Source: Gnetum montanum
Lineage: Eukaryota; Streptophyta; Gnetopsida; Gnetales; Gnetaceae
Length of the DNA stretch: 64,000 nucleotides
Direction: 5' to 3'
Assembly (NCBI GenBank): GCA_015680685.1
Contig: MNCI01005250.1
Location: forward strand, 129,962 to 193,961
Every line of letters begins with the position of its first letter. The first letter of the stretch is position 1. The position numbers were made by a program, and so were the translations under genes. Shown in pieces: positions 1 to 11,805 of this stretch. The notes beneath the pieces are model-generated. The model saw nothing but the letters and a program-made list of their open reading frames with translations. It did not search any database and was not told the origin of the DNA.

Positions 1-547
1 TATTTTGGTTGATGCATTGTTTTCTTTTTGGTAAATTCTTCCAGTTGAGACTTTAACTCTTGTTCCAAAGGACATTCCCAGAGCCTACGGACTCTTTGAA
101 TGTGGGATTGTCAGGGCATTAAGGGCATGAGCCTTCTTTGGGAAGGACCCACTGAAATTTCTATTTGGAACATTAGTTAACTTATTTTCCTTAAATTTTT
201 GCAATTAATTTTAGTTTTGTTCATTTCCATCTTGACATCCACTTCACTGATGCCATAGTTGTCCCTTTTTACCTATCTTTCGTACTCCTTTTTTTACTCC
301 ATTCTAATGCTACCGGAGGTTCGCAATTAGTCATGGGGGTACGGGGCCTGCTTTTTCGATTTTTCTCCCCAGATTTTTTCGTTTTTTCTCCTTAACCCCT
401 ACACCTTCGGTAGTCCTCATCTACATTTTTTCCCAGATCCATATCAGCCATACCACAACCTAGCCAATGAACCTAAACTGAAGCAAGGTATGCTTTACTG
501 AATGATTCAATTACCCTTGCTAATATATGATTGTGTTGTGTGTGCAG

Positions 548-741
548 ATGGCAATCATACAACAATGAAATGGATCTGGAGCAAACACTTGGAATGGAGC
601 AGCACTAAAGCAGCTGTGCAAGGAGCAGGATCGATAATGTGCTTACGAATGGACAACAGAAGGCGCAATCTAGGCGTTGGCAGCAACAATACTCTTCTCT
701 CTTCTTCTCTTTTATTCTCTCTCCTCTTTTCTCTCAGCTGA
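548..741 (+). pseudogene. Remnant of the env-position ORF start in an Athila-like element
   Basis: An ATG at 548 directly follows TGTGTGCAG and an upstream CTAAT branch-point-like site. The same acceptor-ATG arrangement precedes the long coiled-coil ORF at 34537 in the element 29676-38243, and a similar one is at about 13386. Here only a few codons of the expected frame remain before stops. The open frame 502-741 that overlaps it has no recognisable domain. I read this as the scar left after loss of the third ORF, not as a working gene. Confidence 0.4.
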
Positions 742-920
742 GAAATGTGGCCTGATGTCATTGTAATAAGGTGTTCACCATTGTTGTCATGAACACTAGT
801 TTCTATCAAGTCTTGTAATAAAGACCTGTTCACATGTCATCCCATTAGTTCCATTCCCCTCAATAATCCCATACCTACCTGATATCATTGTAAGGAACTC
901 GAGGACAAGTTTTCATTCAA

Positions 921-931
921 TCATGGGGGTA
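921..931 (+). other. Polypurine tract before 3' LTR
   Basis: TCATGGGGGTA lies immediately before the LTR start at 932. The same string stands before the 3' LTR at 13751, and a variant (GTTGTGGGGGTA) stands before the one at 37438. This is the expected place for plus-strand priming. Confidence 0.7.
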
Positions 932-2033
932 TGATGAGACGCAACATGCATAGTGCTGCGATATCGCGTACGCGATATCGCGGCCGCCACGATATCGCAT
1001 CCCATGCGATGTCGCGTACGCGATATCGCGTCTTTCCCTGTGATATCGCATACGCGATATCGCGGTCTACCGCCATATCTATAAATAAGAGGCAGCACTC
1101 CCCTTATTTCCGAATCCTGGCTAGAAGTAGCGAAGCTCTGGCAGATTGATCACTCCAGAGTTAGAATTTTTCCCATGTGCCCGCAGTAGGAGTCCTAGAG
1201 TGAACGGCTCTTTATTCGAGCAGCTTGTAACCTGAACCCAAGTTGTGTACAGAAATAAAGACGAACTTGATTGGATAAACCTTGCAGTACATGGTTTTAT
1301 TTATTGTTATTTACTGTTTTCCTAGTGCGTACGAGTATGACTTGATTACGAGCATCTACGGATGTGTACGGCTAATCAAGGAATCGGCTGCTTGTCGCAA
1401 CGTGTGAGTACGACTTAACTACGAGCATTGGCTACTTGGTAACCCAGTAGCGTATTCGAGGATCTACGCTTGGTAATCCCAGTGGTAGTCCAATGTGTAA
1501 GGCTAGTTAAGGAATTGGCTGCTCATCGCTAGGCTAGAACGTGTGATAAGTACGACTTAGTTACGAGCACCCACAGGTGTGTACGGCTAGCTAAGGAATC
1601 GGCTGGTTATCACACTTAAGCTAAATAGGTGCCTCAATACGACCACTTCGAGCACTTGCGTTACGTGTGGTGATCCCAGTAACGATTAGCGTTTGGTAGC
1701 CACAGTTGCATAGTTCAGGGTGTGTCTGGTAAGTGGGAACGGATGCTGACGCTAGTTAAATTAGACTTAGGTCCTTAGTTAGAGTTAGCTTAATCTCTCA
1801 ATCCTTTTCAACATAGCTTGGGAGATAAAACTGAAAATACCAAAAAAATCACATACCTCAGACTTGCTTAACCATACACCGTGACACTTACAAGCAAGCC
1901 TGGGAAGACAACGAACGATTAACCCCAAGTGTTTCTTGTGGTGTTAAGGCATTTAGTCTGCGGAGTTCGACCGGATCGCGCGTGCACGCTCGTATTTGTA
2001 TGGTTGAGTGTAGGGGTACCTCGCCACTCATCA
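932..2033 (+). repeat. 3' LTR of Athila-like element
   Basis: The LTR begins TGATGAG and ends CTCATCA, a perfect 7-base terminal inverted repeat, 1102 bp. U3 holds an array of GATATCGCG palindromes at about 957-1065, including a perfect 24-base palindrome at 958-981. A TATAAATA box follows at 1080. The polyadenylation and R/U5 part is shared with the LTRs at 4639, 13751 and 29676. The downstream part has several near-repeats of a block containing 'gtacgacttaactacgagca' (about 1330-1640), which makes it longer than its relatives. Confidence 0.85.
957..1087 (+). promoter_or_regulatory. LTR promoter: GATATCGCG palindromic array plus TATA box
   Basis: At least five GATATC-centred sites flanked by CG-rich arms lie between 957 and 1065, followed by TATAAATA at 1080-1087. 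Position directly upstream of the TATA box suggests a U3 enhancer or silencing target. That function is inference. Confidence 0.6.
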
Positions 2034-2076
2034 CTATATTACAATTATTTCAGATTCCAACCCACACCAATCACAC
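2034..2076 (+). mobile_element. Possible SINE 3' tail at the LTR edge
   Basis: The string around 2036-2062 (ATATTACAATTATTTCAG followed by ATTCCAAC) resembles the 3' end of the SINE at 3833-3982 and the reverse complement of 48811-48840. The Athila-like element may have landed in a SINE. Confidence 0.35.
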
Positions 2077-2604
2077 CAACACCCCCACCCCAATGTTATA
2101 AAGAGGAGGTACAACCTTCTATGGTAGACTTTAATACCCTAATTGTAAGTAATGATAACTCTAATAATTTCACATATATTTATTCTAGCACAACATGATA
2201 TTTTATTGGTAAATTTTCCTTATTAATTAATGTAAAGAAAAAACCAAAGCCATTCTTTGTAAAAATTGGAGCCAATTGTTTCATAAAGATCATCAAATAT
2301 GGGCACATGAAAATTTCTGGTTCAAAATTGAAAGATGTTATTTATAGTAACAAATTCACCAACTTATAAACAATGATTTATGTGTTCAGTTTAACAAAAA
2401 TTGTCATGACACTCTATATTGCATAGTACACCATGGTAGTGATGTTTTAGCCTACAATGTACCATGCCATGACACTGGTTTTAATATATCAATTTATAAA
2501 TAATTATTTACATGTTCAATTTGATAAAAATGGTCATGACACTTTATATTGCATAGTCCATAGTGGTAGTAATGCTTAGCCTACAATGTACCATGCAATG
2601 GTAT
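2076..2604 (+). repeat. Decayed copia-element sequence with a tandem duplication of about 135 bp
   Basis: Two imperfect units, about 2352-2475 and 2488-2604, share the order 'tataaa..aatgatttatgtgttca', 'gtcatgacactctatattgcatag' and 'tagcctacaatgtaccatgc'. The region probably belongs to the copia element recognised downstream, but no domain can be read here. Confidence 0.45.
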
Positions 2605-3462
2605 TAATGAAGCATCATAAATAGGCTATGTCGACCAGCATGTGTTGATGCATCCCTATTGACCAACATGTATCAATGTTGATGCAAGCATAAGCTATAT
2701 AAATGCATGCACCAATTGCATTTATGGCATTGTGTGTCAGTAGCATAACAAAGTCCTAGTGGTTTGTTTATTCTATAGTTAGAATATTTTCCTCTAAGTG
2801 TCCACAATGTGAATGAAAAAGATTGTACAGAACATTATTCACACCATGTACTTGAACACATTTGTGTGAATGATAATAAAGTTAAGATTTCTGGCATTCA
2901 TTGTAGCACTTGGATTAGCTTAATCTTCCTTACCACTTTATTTTCCATGCATTTTATATTCCAAGTCATAAATACTTAATGTAATTAACCATGAACACAT
3001 AAGTACAACCACTTCAAGCATAAGGTATTGTGCTTGATAATCCCAATAGTGGCCATGTGGTATGCCTGCCTAGTAATTACCACTTGGTAACCCAGCAACA
3101 TTCATACGAGTTTGAGATGTGTGCGCAAGCAGGAATAGCTATTTATGTTAGGGTAGTTAGCCTTTAGAACCTGTTAGGTAGTTAAAATAATTAATCATTA
3201 AATATTCATTTTTCCATATAGAACTTAAGATGAAAAATATAAAAATATAAATAAAAACCAATATCATATACCTTAACTTACATTTAACCATATGCATAGC
3301 ACACACAAGTGTGAGTTAGGAAGACAATGATCATAAAACTCCTTGACTCACAATTTAGGATTATGGGAAAACTTAGGAACTAAGTCCACAAAATTTGACT
3401 AGATTACTAGTACACGCTTGTGATTTGTATGGTTGGGTGTAGGGTATACTTGCTGCTCATTA
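2605..3462 (+). repeat. Solo LTR, Athila-like group, TSD GGTAT
   Basis: This 858-bp LTR begins TAATGAAGC and ends GCTCATTA, a variant of the TGATGAG/CTCATCA termini. It is flanked by GGTAT at 2600-2604 and 3463-3467. A TATA-like box is at about 2697. The R/U5 half (polyadenylation region, 'cttggtaacccag', 'tgtatggttgggtgtaggg') matches the other LTRs. No primer binding site follows, so it is a solo LTR made by LTR-LTR recombination. Confidence 0.85.
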
Positions 3463-3796
3463 GGTATATTTACAATGGTGGATCACCATATTGAAAGAAT
3501 GTATATGTCAGCTAATCAAGTTTAATTATTGAAATGGCACTTAAGGATTGGGTATGTAAATATTAAGACAGTAAGGAAAATGCATCAAATTTATCATGAA
3601 ATTTTCAAGTTTGATGAAAATCAAGAGTTCGATTGTCAATCATGTAAGATTGGGAAAATTCACCATTTGCCTTTCTAAGACATTGTAAAATTAAAACAAA
3701 AAAGCCACTTGAAGTTGTACATTCAGATGTTTGTAGGTCATTTTTAAATCAAGGTATAAGAAATAAGAAGTATTTTGTGATCTTTGTGGATAATTT

Positions 3797-4018
3797 CACT
3801 TGGATGATGTGGCTTTATGATTTAATATGCAATGGTATTAGCCTAGTGGTAAGACACTTAATTTGAAAGTTCCAGGTCATGGGTTTGATTCTGATAGGCA
3901 ATGCTGAGTCATATAAAGTACTAATTGGACCATATATCTTGGGGTGTAACTATGTTTCACTTATTTCAGGTTCCAACTCTACCACTTGGATGATATGGCT
4001 TTATGGTTTAATATGCAA
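3797..4018 (+). repeat. 36-bp direct repeats flanking a SINE
   Basis: The 36-base copia integrase segment at 3797-3832 recurs at 3983-4018 with about two mismatches. The 150 bases between them are a SINE. This looks like an unusually long target-site duplication. Confidence 0.75.
3833..3982 (+). mobile_element. tRNA-derived SINE
   Basis: A Pol III box A (TTAGCCTAGTGG, 3838-3849) and box B (GGGTTTGATTC, 3881-3891) are in tRNA-like spacing. They are followed by a body containing 'ctaattggaccatatatct' that recurs in the reverse-strand copies at 47930-48935. The copy is about 150 bp, lacks a long A tail, and interrupts the copia integrase frame. Confidence 0.75.
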
Positions 4019-4638
4019 GTCACAAGTTTTGAAGAAATTTAAACATTTTAAAGTAAAGATTGAAACAAAGAAAAACACAAAGATAAAAGTGCTGAAATTT
4101 GAGGGTGGTGGTAAATATACTTCAAATAAATTTAAGGCCTATTGTTGTATTAGTAGCATAAAGCAAGAGTTCACAATGCCATATACATTGCAACATAATG
4201 GCGTGGTAGAAAAAATAATAGACTAATAATAGAGATGATAAGGTGTATGATGCATGATGTACAAGTGCTAAAATCATTGTGGACATAAGCGACATATTAT
4301 TTTGTTCATATTATTAATAGAATTTCAATTGTAGTTTTGAATGACACTCTTTTAATTAAGAAATGATTTAACAATCAGGATATGTCAATATCTCATCTTC
4401 ACCCTCTTAGCAAGACATGTTATGTTCTTGTTCCATAAGCACACTATGGCAAGTTAGACCCCAAGGCCATGGTGGGATTGCTACTCAATTATTCTTTAAA
4501 CCACAAAGTCTAACAAATGTGGGATATCGAGGATCATAAAATTATTGAATCCTATGACATATTATTTGATAAACTATTTCAAAAATCAAATCACATCATC
4601 AATCAAAAATATTCTGAAGTTCCTATGGTGATCCCTAG

Positions 4639-5417
4639 TGATGGGACACGATATCGCATGGGCCGCGATATCACGATGCGCTATCATATCTATAAATAAG
4701 AGGCGGCTCTCCCTTGTTTCTCATCCTAGGCTTAGACTGTAGTGAAACTCTAGCAATTTAATCCCTCTAGAGATAGAATATTTTCCATGTGCCCACAGTA
4801 GGAACTCCAAAGTGAATGGATCTTTATTCAAGCAAATATTGTACCTGAACACATGTTTGTGTACGGAAATAAAGATGAACTTCTTGGATAAACCTTGCAG
4901 TGCATGGAATAGGCTAAATAGGATTTTATTTATTGTTATTTATTGTTTATCATTTAAATTCTTTCTTAGTTATTAATTCTCTCTCAACCCTTCTCTCCTA
5001 GTTAAGTGCCTCAGTACGACCGCTTCGAGCACGTGATTTACGCTTGGTGATCCCAACAACGATTAGCGTTTGGTAACCAAGGTTGCATCGGTTCAGGGTG
5101 TGAATGGTAAGTGGGAATGGATGCTGATGCTAGGTTAATTAAGGCTTAGATTAGTTAGTTAAAGTTAGTCAATTAGTCTCTTCACCCTTCACCTCAATAG
5201 CATAGGAGATAAAATAGAAAAACTATAAAAATCATATACCTCAAACTTACTTAACCATATACCATGACAAATACAAGTAAGTCTGGGAAGACAACAAATA
5301 ATTAACCTTAAGTGTTCCATAAGGCGTGTAGGCACTTAGTCTGCGAAGTGCGACCAAATCACGCGTGTTATGCTCGTATTCGTATGGTTGAGTGTAGGGG
5401 TACCTCGCCACTCATCA
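4639..5417 (+). repeat. 5' LTR of the Athila-like element
   Basis: 779 bp, TGATGGG to CTCATCA. U3 is contracted compared with the 3' partner: only two GATATC sites (about 4650-4672) before TATAAATA at 4691. R/U5 is complete, unlike that of the 3' LTR. Confidence 0.9.
4691..4698 (+). promoter_or_regulatory. TATA box of the 5' LTR
   Basis: TATAAATA lies 52 bases into the LTR, at the same relative place after the palindromic array as in the other LTRs of the group. Confidence 0.6.
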
Positions 5418-5418
5418 T

Positions 5419-5436
5419 TGGCGCCGTTGTCATGGA
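5419..5436 (+). other. Primer binding site, tRNA-Asp type
   Basis: TGGCGCCGTTGTCATGGA starts two bases after the LTR. It matches the complement of the plant tRNA-Asp 3' end (TGGCGCCGTTGCCGGGGA) apart from a few changes. tRNA-Asp priming is the established habit of Athila elements. Confidence 0.85.
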
Positions 5437-5561
5437 CTAAGTGTTTGTGCACTAAGTAGAACATAGGAGATCACTCACATCGTTGGGAGCTTAAACGAAC
5501 CTTAGGGTTAATTAAACAAAAAAATTATATAACGATAAAATAGCACACCGATAAAATAACA

Positions 5562-8160
5562 ATGTCTTCTTCTTTGAACAAAAGTAATACACCACCTAGG
5601 GATCATACAAGAAACAGTTGGCAATCTAAAACACATAACCAAAATCAGCCAGTTCCTCAACAACATCAGGTAGTATATACTCATCCTAATGAGTACATAC
5701 CAAATTTTACCTTTATCCTCCATCAAGATGAACAGCTGCGATGGAGAGACTTGCAAGGTAACATAGTATTACCTCCATATCGGTCAGTCCCAAACATGCT
5801 CCTCCATGCTCTTGCACAGATCAGCATGACACAGCTCTATGTTGAATACGTTATAGGTGACTTTGACACAAAGGATTACCATCCCACATCTGCACAACGT
5901 ATAAGGGACTCAAGCTAGGAGAGCCACCATACACTGTTGAAGGGCAAAAGGGTCCTGCACGTCCTAAGTGAAATCGGAGATGGTGAACCACTTATAATGG
6001 GTTCTCTATCAAATGATGTTCCCCCTCCTAATGATAGTGAGGAGGTGGGGTATCAGAACCTACGCTCCACGATACACAACCCTAGTTCTGATCCCCGTGA
6101 ATGCCAACTGTTCACTGAGGGAACAACAACAGATGACAAGAACGTGCACTTGGATCATCATCATGATCGGGGCCGAAGCCACAGAAGAGAAGGTGAGAAA
6201 CATCGTCATGGAAATGGTTCTCCTTCTTATTTCCCTTCTTCACATCATTCACCCTCTCCTTCCACCTCTGGGCATAATCATAGAGAGCATAACGATGAGG
6301 ATAGAGGTAGGCAAAATGAGAGACCTCGATGAGAGAGTCGAGAGCAAGGACAAGGGCATGAATGAAGGGAAAGTAGGGAACAACATAGACACCATAGACG
6401 TCATGAAAGAGATGATCATGACGAGCCCCTACTTGCAACTAGAAGTATGCTCGATATAACGGAAGCAGTGAGAATACTGACAAGGCATCTAAAAGATAGC
6501 CGAATCAAGCGCTTAAACATGAACAATATCCCACGTTCCAAAGGGGGATACTATGCAGATCTACAAAATCATTTACAAGCATTTCATGATGCCTGTGCCT
6601 TGCAAAACATAGAAAATGAGTGGCAAAAACTAAAGTTGTTTCCCAAGACACTCATCAAGAAAGCAGAGAGTTGGTACCGATCCTTAGAGCCAGAAACCAT
6701 TAGGAGGTGGAGTATGATGTTAGAACTCTTCAACGATAAATATCCAATGTACTCCAAAGTGTCTAATTTACATAAGCAGATGCAAGGATGGAAGCAAGGT
6801 ACTCATGAACCCTTGGATGCTGCCATCGTCTGCTACTACACATTGTTACATCGTTGCTTGGGCCATGGTTACGCAAAAAGGGATTAACTTCGCCACCTTG
6901 TAGATGGGCTAAGGTATGAAACTAAGAGAACCCTTGGGACTTATGCCCAAGGGAGATTATCAAAACTTAAATCCCATGAGGTTCATCGATTGTTGGAGCA
7001 AGTAGCCAAAGAAGAAGGGGAGCTACAAAAAAGAGAGAGTACAGAACAATATAATCATGATCCTTCTCTTTGAAAGAAGGGAGTGAGATTTTGCAATGAA
7101 GAGGATGAGTCACCACTTGAAGAGTTGGTGAATAGAAAAACTTTGCCACTTCAAAAGCTACCAATGGAAGTAGCGGCTAAGATAGATCAAATACAGGACT
7201 CCTTGGATAGTAGACTTGAACTTGTACTGAAAATCATAGAGAAGTCTAAGGAGGAACGAAGTAGTGACAAAGATAAGAAAAAGCGGAGAGATTTAGGCCC
7301 TGCACATGACAAGGATAAGGGGAAAATAACTATCTCCGATGAGGTTGTGGATTCGGACATAGACGATGATGGTGGATGTGAGATCTGCTACTATGACCCT
7401 CCTAAAGGATGTTGTCCAATCATCTCACATCTACAAGAGTCTGGGGTGTATGCACTCAACCCGAGACTTAACAAACAGCAGACACCCTGAAGGTTACCTT
7501 ATCCCCAAGGTAACCCAAGACAGTTCTACCAACCGTTGATGTACTATCTAAGTGGAACTCCACCACAACCCATCGAACAACATCAGCAGTGGCAATACCC
7601 ATAGTCATGGGGGATGCCACCGCCTGAACATCAATACCCTTACCAGCAACCCAATCCTTATGGCTACTACGTGCAGCAGCAGATTTCTCCAAGTGACTCT
7701 ATGGGTTATGCAACTCCACAACGTCACTACCCAGTTTAGGAATATTATCAGACTTCCCCTCCCAGAAGGGACACTCCACATGTATACCATCCTCCAAATC
7801 CATCTGCACCTCTCATGTCGGTAGCTCCATCACCAACCGCTCCAACAATGCCAAGGGTATTTCCCACTCAACCGCAACAACCCAATGTCACGAGGGCTTC
7901 CAATCCTCAATTCTCAGTTGATCCTAACAATTTTATGCTGAAAAGACCTTTTTTCAGGACCAACAATCCAACTAAGCCCTCAACCTCACAAGCGGTTGAA
8001 CATCAAAACACCGCCGTACCAAATAAAGTTTCGAGACCCCCTTCAAACAAAAAATTATGCCCAATGCACACGGTTATGTTAACACATACCGTAACCGACT
8101 GGATTAAGGTAGGTCACCTTCCCAAGAAATTTCTAATCCTGGGAGCCCCCTAATTTATCT
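5562..8160 (+). pseudogene. gag: gag of the Athila-like element (broken)
   Basis: The frame opens at ATG 5562 and is then interrupted by stops and frameshifts. The N-terminal part is polar, with a His/Arg/Ser-rich stretch (about 6130-6330). The retrotransposon gag core is at about 6470-6890 (motifs 'ESWYRSL', 'LELFNDKY', 'WKQGTHEPLD') and continues in frame after a stop ('LVDGLRYETKRTLG'). A lysine/aspartate-rich segment and a degenerate zinc-knuckle-like motif (CEICYYDPPKGCCP, about 7378-7420) follow, resembling the Athila C-x2-C-x4-H-type motif without a clear histidine. The 7480-8060 part is proline/glutamine-rich. The element at 29676 has a homologous gag. Confidence 0.8.
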
Positions 8161-8620
8161 TCAGGTCACTGGGAATGAACCTCATAAGGCTCTTCTTGAC
8201 TCAAGCTCCAGAGTTAACTTAATCTCACAATAATTGTATAAAACCTGGAACCTGCCCCCACTCAAGAAGAGCAATATTCGCTTAGAGCTGGCTGACTAGT
8301 CTATCACTGTTCCTTTGGAACAAGTTGAGGACATTGTTACCACCATGGGTGGTTGGTCATACCTAGCTGATTTTCTAGTGATCCAAATAAACAATGACAA
8401 AGGGGATTTCCCAATAATAAAGGGAATGGCATGGCTGAGTACGATAGATGCACGCCTAGGAATTCGCAATCTTTCCCTAGAAATATCCAAGCAAAATAAT
8501 TTTGGGAAAATTGAGAGGAAGAGAGTTCCATGCATCGCATATAGTGACACAGGATGCCATTACGTGCAGAAATCATGGATGATGCAAAGTTTAACATTGC
8601 CTGCATGCAACCAGTGTGCA
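8160..8620 (+). pseudogene. Aspartic protease region of the Athila-like element
   Basis: The catalytic loop appears as LLDSSSRVNLIS (about 8198-8232), where a D-S/T-G triplet would be expected; here it reads D-S-S. About 60 codons on is the second hallmark 'FPIIKGMAWLSTIDA' (about 8410-8450). Frame breaks around 8150-8300 rule out activity. Confidence 0.65.
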
Positions 8621-8744
8621 CAAGATATTGACATACAAAAGTGCCTATATGTAGCAGCCACACAACAAGAAAACACCCAGTGGTTGATGGCTAATCAAGA
8701 GAGAAACTCGATAACATGCATGGACCTAGCTGAGGGGATAACTA

Positions 8745-10330
8745 GTGCTTACGTTGAAAGCACAGACGCACTTGAGCAAGTTCGTTGCCAACTTCCAACC
8801 CTTAACCTTGAAAACATGGGAGAAGTTGGAGATTCCTGAGGAATTTAAACAAGAGCCCCTAGATTTAAAACCATTGCCCATCGGTCTGGAATACATGACC
8901 CTTAAAAATGGAAGACCAGTAATTATCAATGCAAAGCTTGCTCCCAAGCAAAAAGAGATTTTGTTAAAGGTGATAAATAAATGGTCAACCACCTTTACTT
9001 GGTCATACCCTGAATTAACTGAAATAGATCGTAGGATATGCCAGCATAGGATTTACACAGACCCCTCCATGAAGCCTCGAAAACAACCACAGAGGCGATT
9101 GAACTTGAAGTTGAAACAAATAGTGAAAGAAGACATAGAGCAACTTCTCAAGGCCAGGTTCATTTATCCAATTGCTGATAGCGAATGGGTTAGTCCTCTA
9201 GTAATCATCCTGAAAAAGGGAGGCAAATGGAGGGTATGTATAGATTTTAGGCTATTAAATATGGCAACATTCAAGGATCACTTCCCTTTTCCATTTGCTA
9301 ACCAAGTCTTAGACACTATAGCGGGGCATCGCTACTACAGTTTTCTGGATGGTTATAGTGGGTACAACCAAATACGAATTGCACCAGAAGACCAAGCCAA
9401 AACAACGTTCACCAATCCTTGGGGAACGTTTGCATATAAAAAAATGCCATTTGGCTTGTGCAATGCCCCTACCATGTTCCAATGATTAGTTCTAAGCATA
9501 TTTCAACAGCAGATAGGTAACGGAGCAGAAGTCTTTATGGACGACTTCTCCACTTATGGGACAAGCTTTGATCAAGCCCTGGACCGGTTAAAGCAAGTAC
9601 TGAAATGATGCGTTGAAACCAACCTAAAGCTCAACTGGCAGAAAAGCCATTTGATGGTTCAAGAGGGCGTAGTACTGGGGCATAAAATTTCACAATCAGG
9701 AATAGAGGTGGACCTGGAAAAAGTTAAGGTCATCCAAGGAATTACTCGACAATCGGAAACAGTCAAAGACATCCGATCATTCCTTTGACACACTGGCTAC
9801 TACAAGAGATTCATTGAGAACTTCTCCAAGATTGCCAAACCATTGGTAGAATTAATGAAAAAAGATGTACCCTTTGAATGGACCAGGGAATGTGAACGAG
9901 CATTCCAAACCCTAAAACAAAGGCTTGTGGAAACCCCTATTCTACAAGCCCTCGACTAGTCCAGGCCATTTCATATAATGACCGATGCATCTAATTATGC
10001 CTTAGGAGCCGTACTATCATAGTTAGATGAACACAAACGCCCTTATTACATCCACGGTGCTAGTAAGAGTATCACCGGTGCACAACTCAACTACACAACT
10101 ATGGAAAAGGAATTAATGGTTGTAGTGTTTGCACTGGACAAATTTAGGCACTATGTATTGGGCTACAAAGTATACATCCATATGGATCATAGTCCAATTA
10201 GGTTCCTCATGAACAAACCAATAGTTAGCCCATGTATCATACGTTGGTTGGTAATCCTTTAAGAGTTCGATTTAACAATAGTAGATCGCAAAGGCACCGA
10301 GAATGTAGTCGCAGATCACTTATCTCAGTT
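8745..10330 (+). pseudogene. pol: Reverse transcriptase and RNase H of the Athila-like element
   Basis: An open frame runs 8745-9485. It contains the RT entry region 'CQHRIYTDPSMKPRKQPQRR', the 'WVSPLVIILKKGGKWRVCID' segment and 'MPFGLCNAPTMFQ'. After a TGA the same frame continues with the active site VFMDDFSTYG (about 9532-9561). The F-M-DD form is characteristic of Athila. The RNase H starter 'FHIMTDASNYALGAVLS' is at about 9970-10020. Its conserved 'ADHLSQL' end is at about 10313-10333. Several stops interrupt it (for example 9484 and about 9606, 9787, 9957, 10021). Confidence 0.88.
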
Positions 10331-10605
10331 GTGCTGGGACAGTAAAGAGGACAAGTATGCCATATTTGATCATTTTCCTGACGAAACCCTCTTTACTGGT
10401 GTACTAAATAACCAACCCATGGAACAAATTGGTATAGTAGCATTTTTACTTATCTCCTTTCCCAACAAATACCACAGGGGTTGGACTTTAGGAAGAACCA
10501 ACGGTTTCTTCATAAAACCAAGTACTTTATGGAAATCAGGGGACAACTCTATAAATTCTATCTTGATGGCTTGGTTCGATGGTGTGTGCCTGATGAGGAT
10601 TAATT

Positions 10606-11600
10606 AAGAGTTCTCCAGGATGCTCATGAAGGTCCCTATGAGGACTACTATGCAGGGAGACGCACAGCCATTAAGATCCTACTTGCAAGATATTACTGGT
10701 CAACGCTATTTCGGGATGCCCATCAATTTGTCCAATCCTATGAGCACTATCAATCGAATGGTGGAATGACTACTAGAATGGAGGGTCCGCAACAATGGAT
10801 TCAACCCTTGGAACCCTTTGATATTTGGGGAATAGATTTTATGGGGTCTATTACACCAATGTCCAATGGGAAAGCTTATATCATTGTTGCTATCGACTAT
10901 TTAACCAAATGGGCTGAAGCAGTGCTGTAACAGATTGCACATTGTCTACAGCTGCACGATTTGTACAACAACAAATCATAAATAGGTTTGGTGTGCCGCA
11001 GGCACTCATCTTTGATAATGGAACACATTTTACGGGTGCAACCTTTCGCAAGTTGATGCAACACTTAGGGGTTGAGCATAAATTGACCACACCTTATCAC
11101 CCCCAAGCTAATGGCCAAGCCGAGGTCACCAATTGGGAGATTACGAGAATATTAGCGAGAACAATTAGCAAATTTAGGCAAGATTGGAGCATGAAACTGA
11201 ATGACACTCTCTAGGCATACCGCTCCACTTGGAAACTTCCTACAGGCTACTCTCCCTATGAGTTAGTGTACGAAAAACTTCCAAAACTTCCAATTCAAAC
11301 TAAGCTCCATACACTATCCATGACATGTGACCTCCACCTTGACCTCGATCTAGCACAAAAACAAAGATTGGCATCTCTAAACATGCTAGATGAGAATCGA
11401 TTAGTTGCCCTATCATCAAACGAGATACACAAGGCACATACCAAACAACGTCATGACTCAAAAATTTGAAAGGTCAAGTACCAACCAAGAGACAAGGTCC
11501 TTTATTGGAACCCCGCGCATGTACCACAATGTACTAAATTTCAAACATTATGGGAAGGACCCTACATTATCCATACTACCTTTCCCTCAAGAGCCATGAC
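10606..11600 (+). pseudogene. Integrase of the Athila-like element
   Basis: The zinc-binding part is degenerate ('DAHEGPYEDYYAGRRTAIKI', about 10618-10680, cysteines partly lost). The core shows 'IWGIDFMGSI' (first Asp, about 10825-10855), 'LIFDNGTHF' (second Asp, about 11008) and 'HPQANGQAEVTN' (Glu, about 11098-11133). A frameshift and stops separate these blocks. The C-terminal part (about 11266-11600) is still partly open. Confidence 0.8.
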
Positions 11601-11805
11601 AATATACAAGCCTGAGACCCATGATAAGAGATTACTGGTCAATGTGCAACAAACCAAACCTTTCCATGAACCTAGAACAGCCAGTGCAACTCACACCTCT
11701 GATAGCGGACAACCACGCTCCTTATTTAGAATCTCTCCCTTTCCATTTAGTCATGGGGGAGATGGCCACCTATGCTAACCATTTGGGGCCCTCAATTCTT
11801 TTTAG

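Larger units (their letters stand above)
1..2033 (+). mobile_element. Athila-like Ty3/gypsy retrotransposon, 3' end (entered from the left edge)
   Basis: The first 931 bases match the 3' noncoding internal region of the complete element at 4639-14154 (compare 1-900 with about 12858-13740: same order of phrases such as the 'agggcattaagggcatga' stretch and the same run into the polypurine tract). It then enters an LTR at 932. No pol coding is inside the window. A short remnant of a downstream ORF begins at 548 (ATG right after a splice-acceptor-like TGTGTGCAG). The element continues beyond the left edge. Confidence 0.85.
3463..4638 (+). pseudogene. Ty1/copia pol fragment: GAG-pre-integrase and integrase core
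   Basis: Conceptual translation gives a GAG-pre-integrase-like stretch (ALKDWVCKY-type then a cysteine pair 'DCQSCKIGK', about 3530-3660). Integrase-like sequence follows ('VVHSDVC', 'YFVIFVDNFTWMMWLY', about 3705-3835), and after a SINE insertion the later integrase part ('YTLQHNGVVEKI', about 4180-4220). The ORF is broken by stops, frameshifts and the SINE. It ends abruptly at 4638, where the Athila-like element starts, and resumes at 14155 with copia reverse-transcriptase sequence. Confidence 0.7.

Noticed and set aside
957-1065. CRISPR-like array of short palindromic repeats
   Set aside because: Units are contiguous or irregularly spaced, without unique spacers of constant length, and lie in a plant LTR promoter.
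913-1149. ORFs on both strands rich in 'ISRTRYR' repeats
   Set aside because: Translation of the GATATCGCG palindromic array in the LTR, open because the repeat lacks stops.
3838-3891. A true tRNA gene
   Set aside because: Boxes A and B are present but no foldable acceptor stem is evident and the sequence belongs to a SINE repeated elsewhere in the window.
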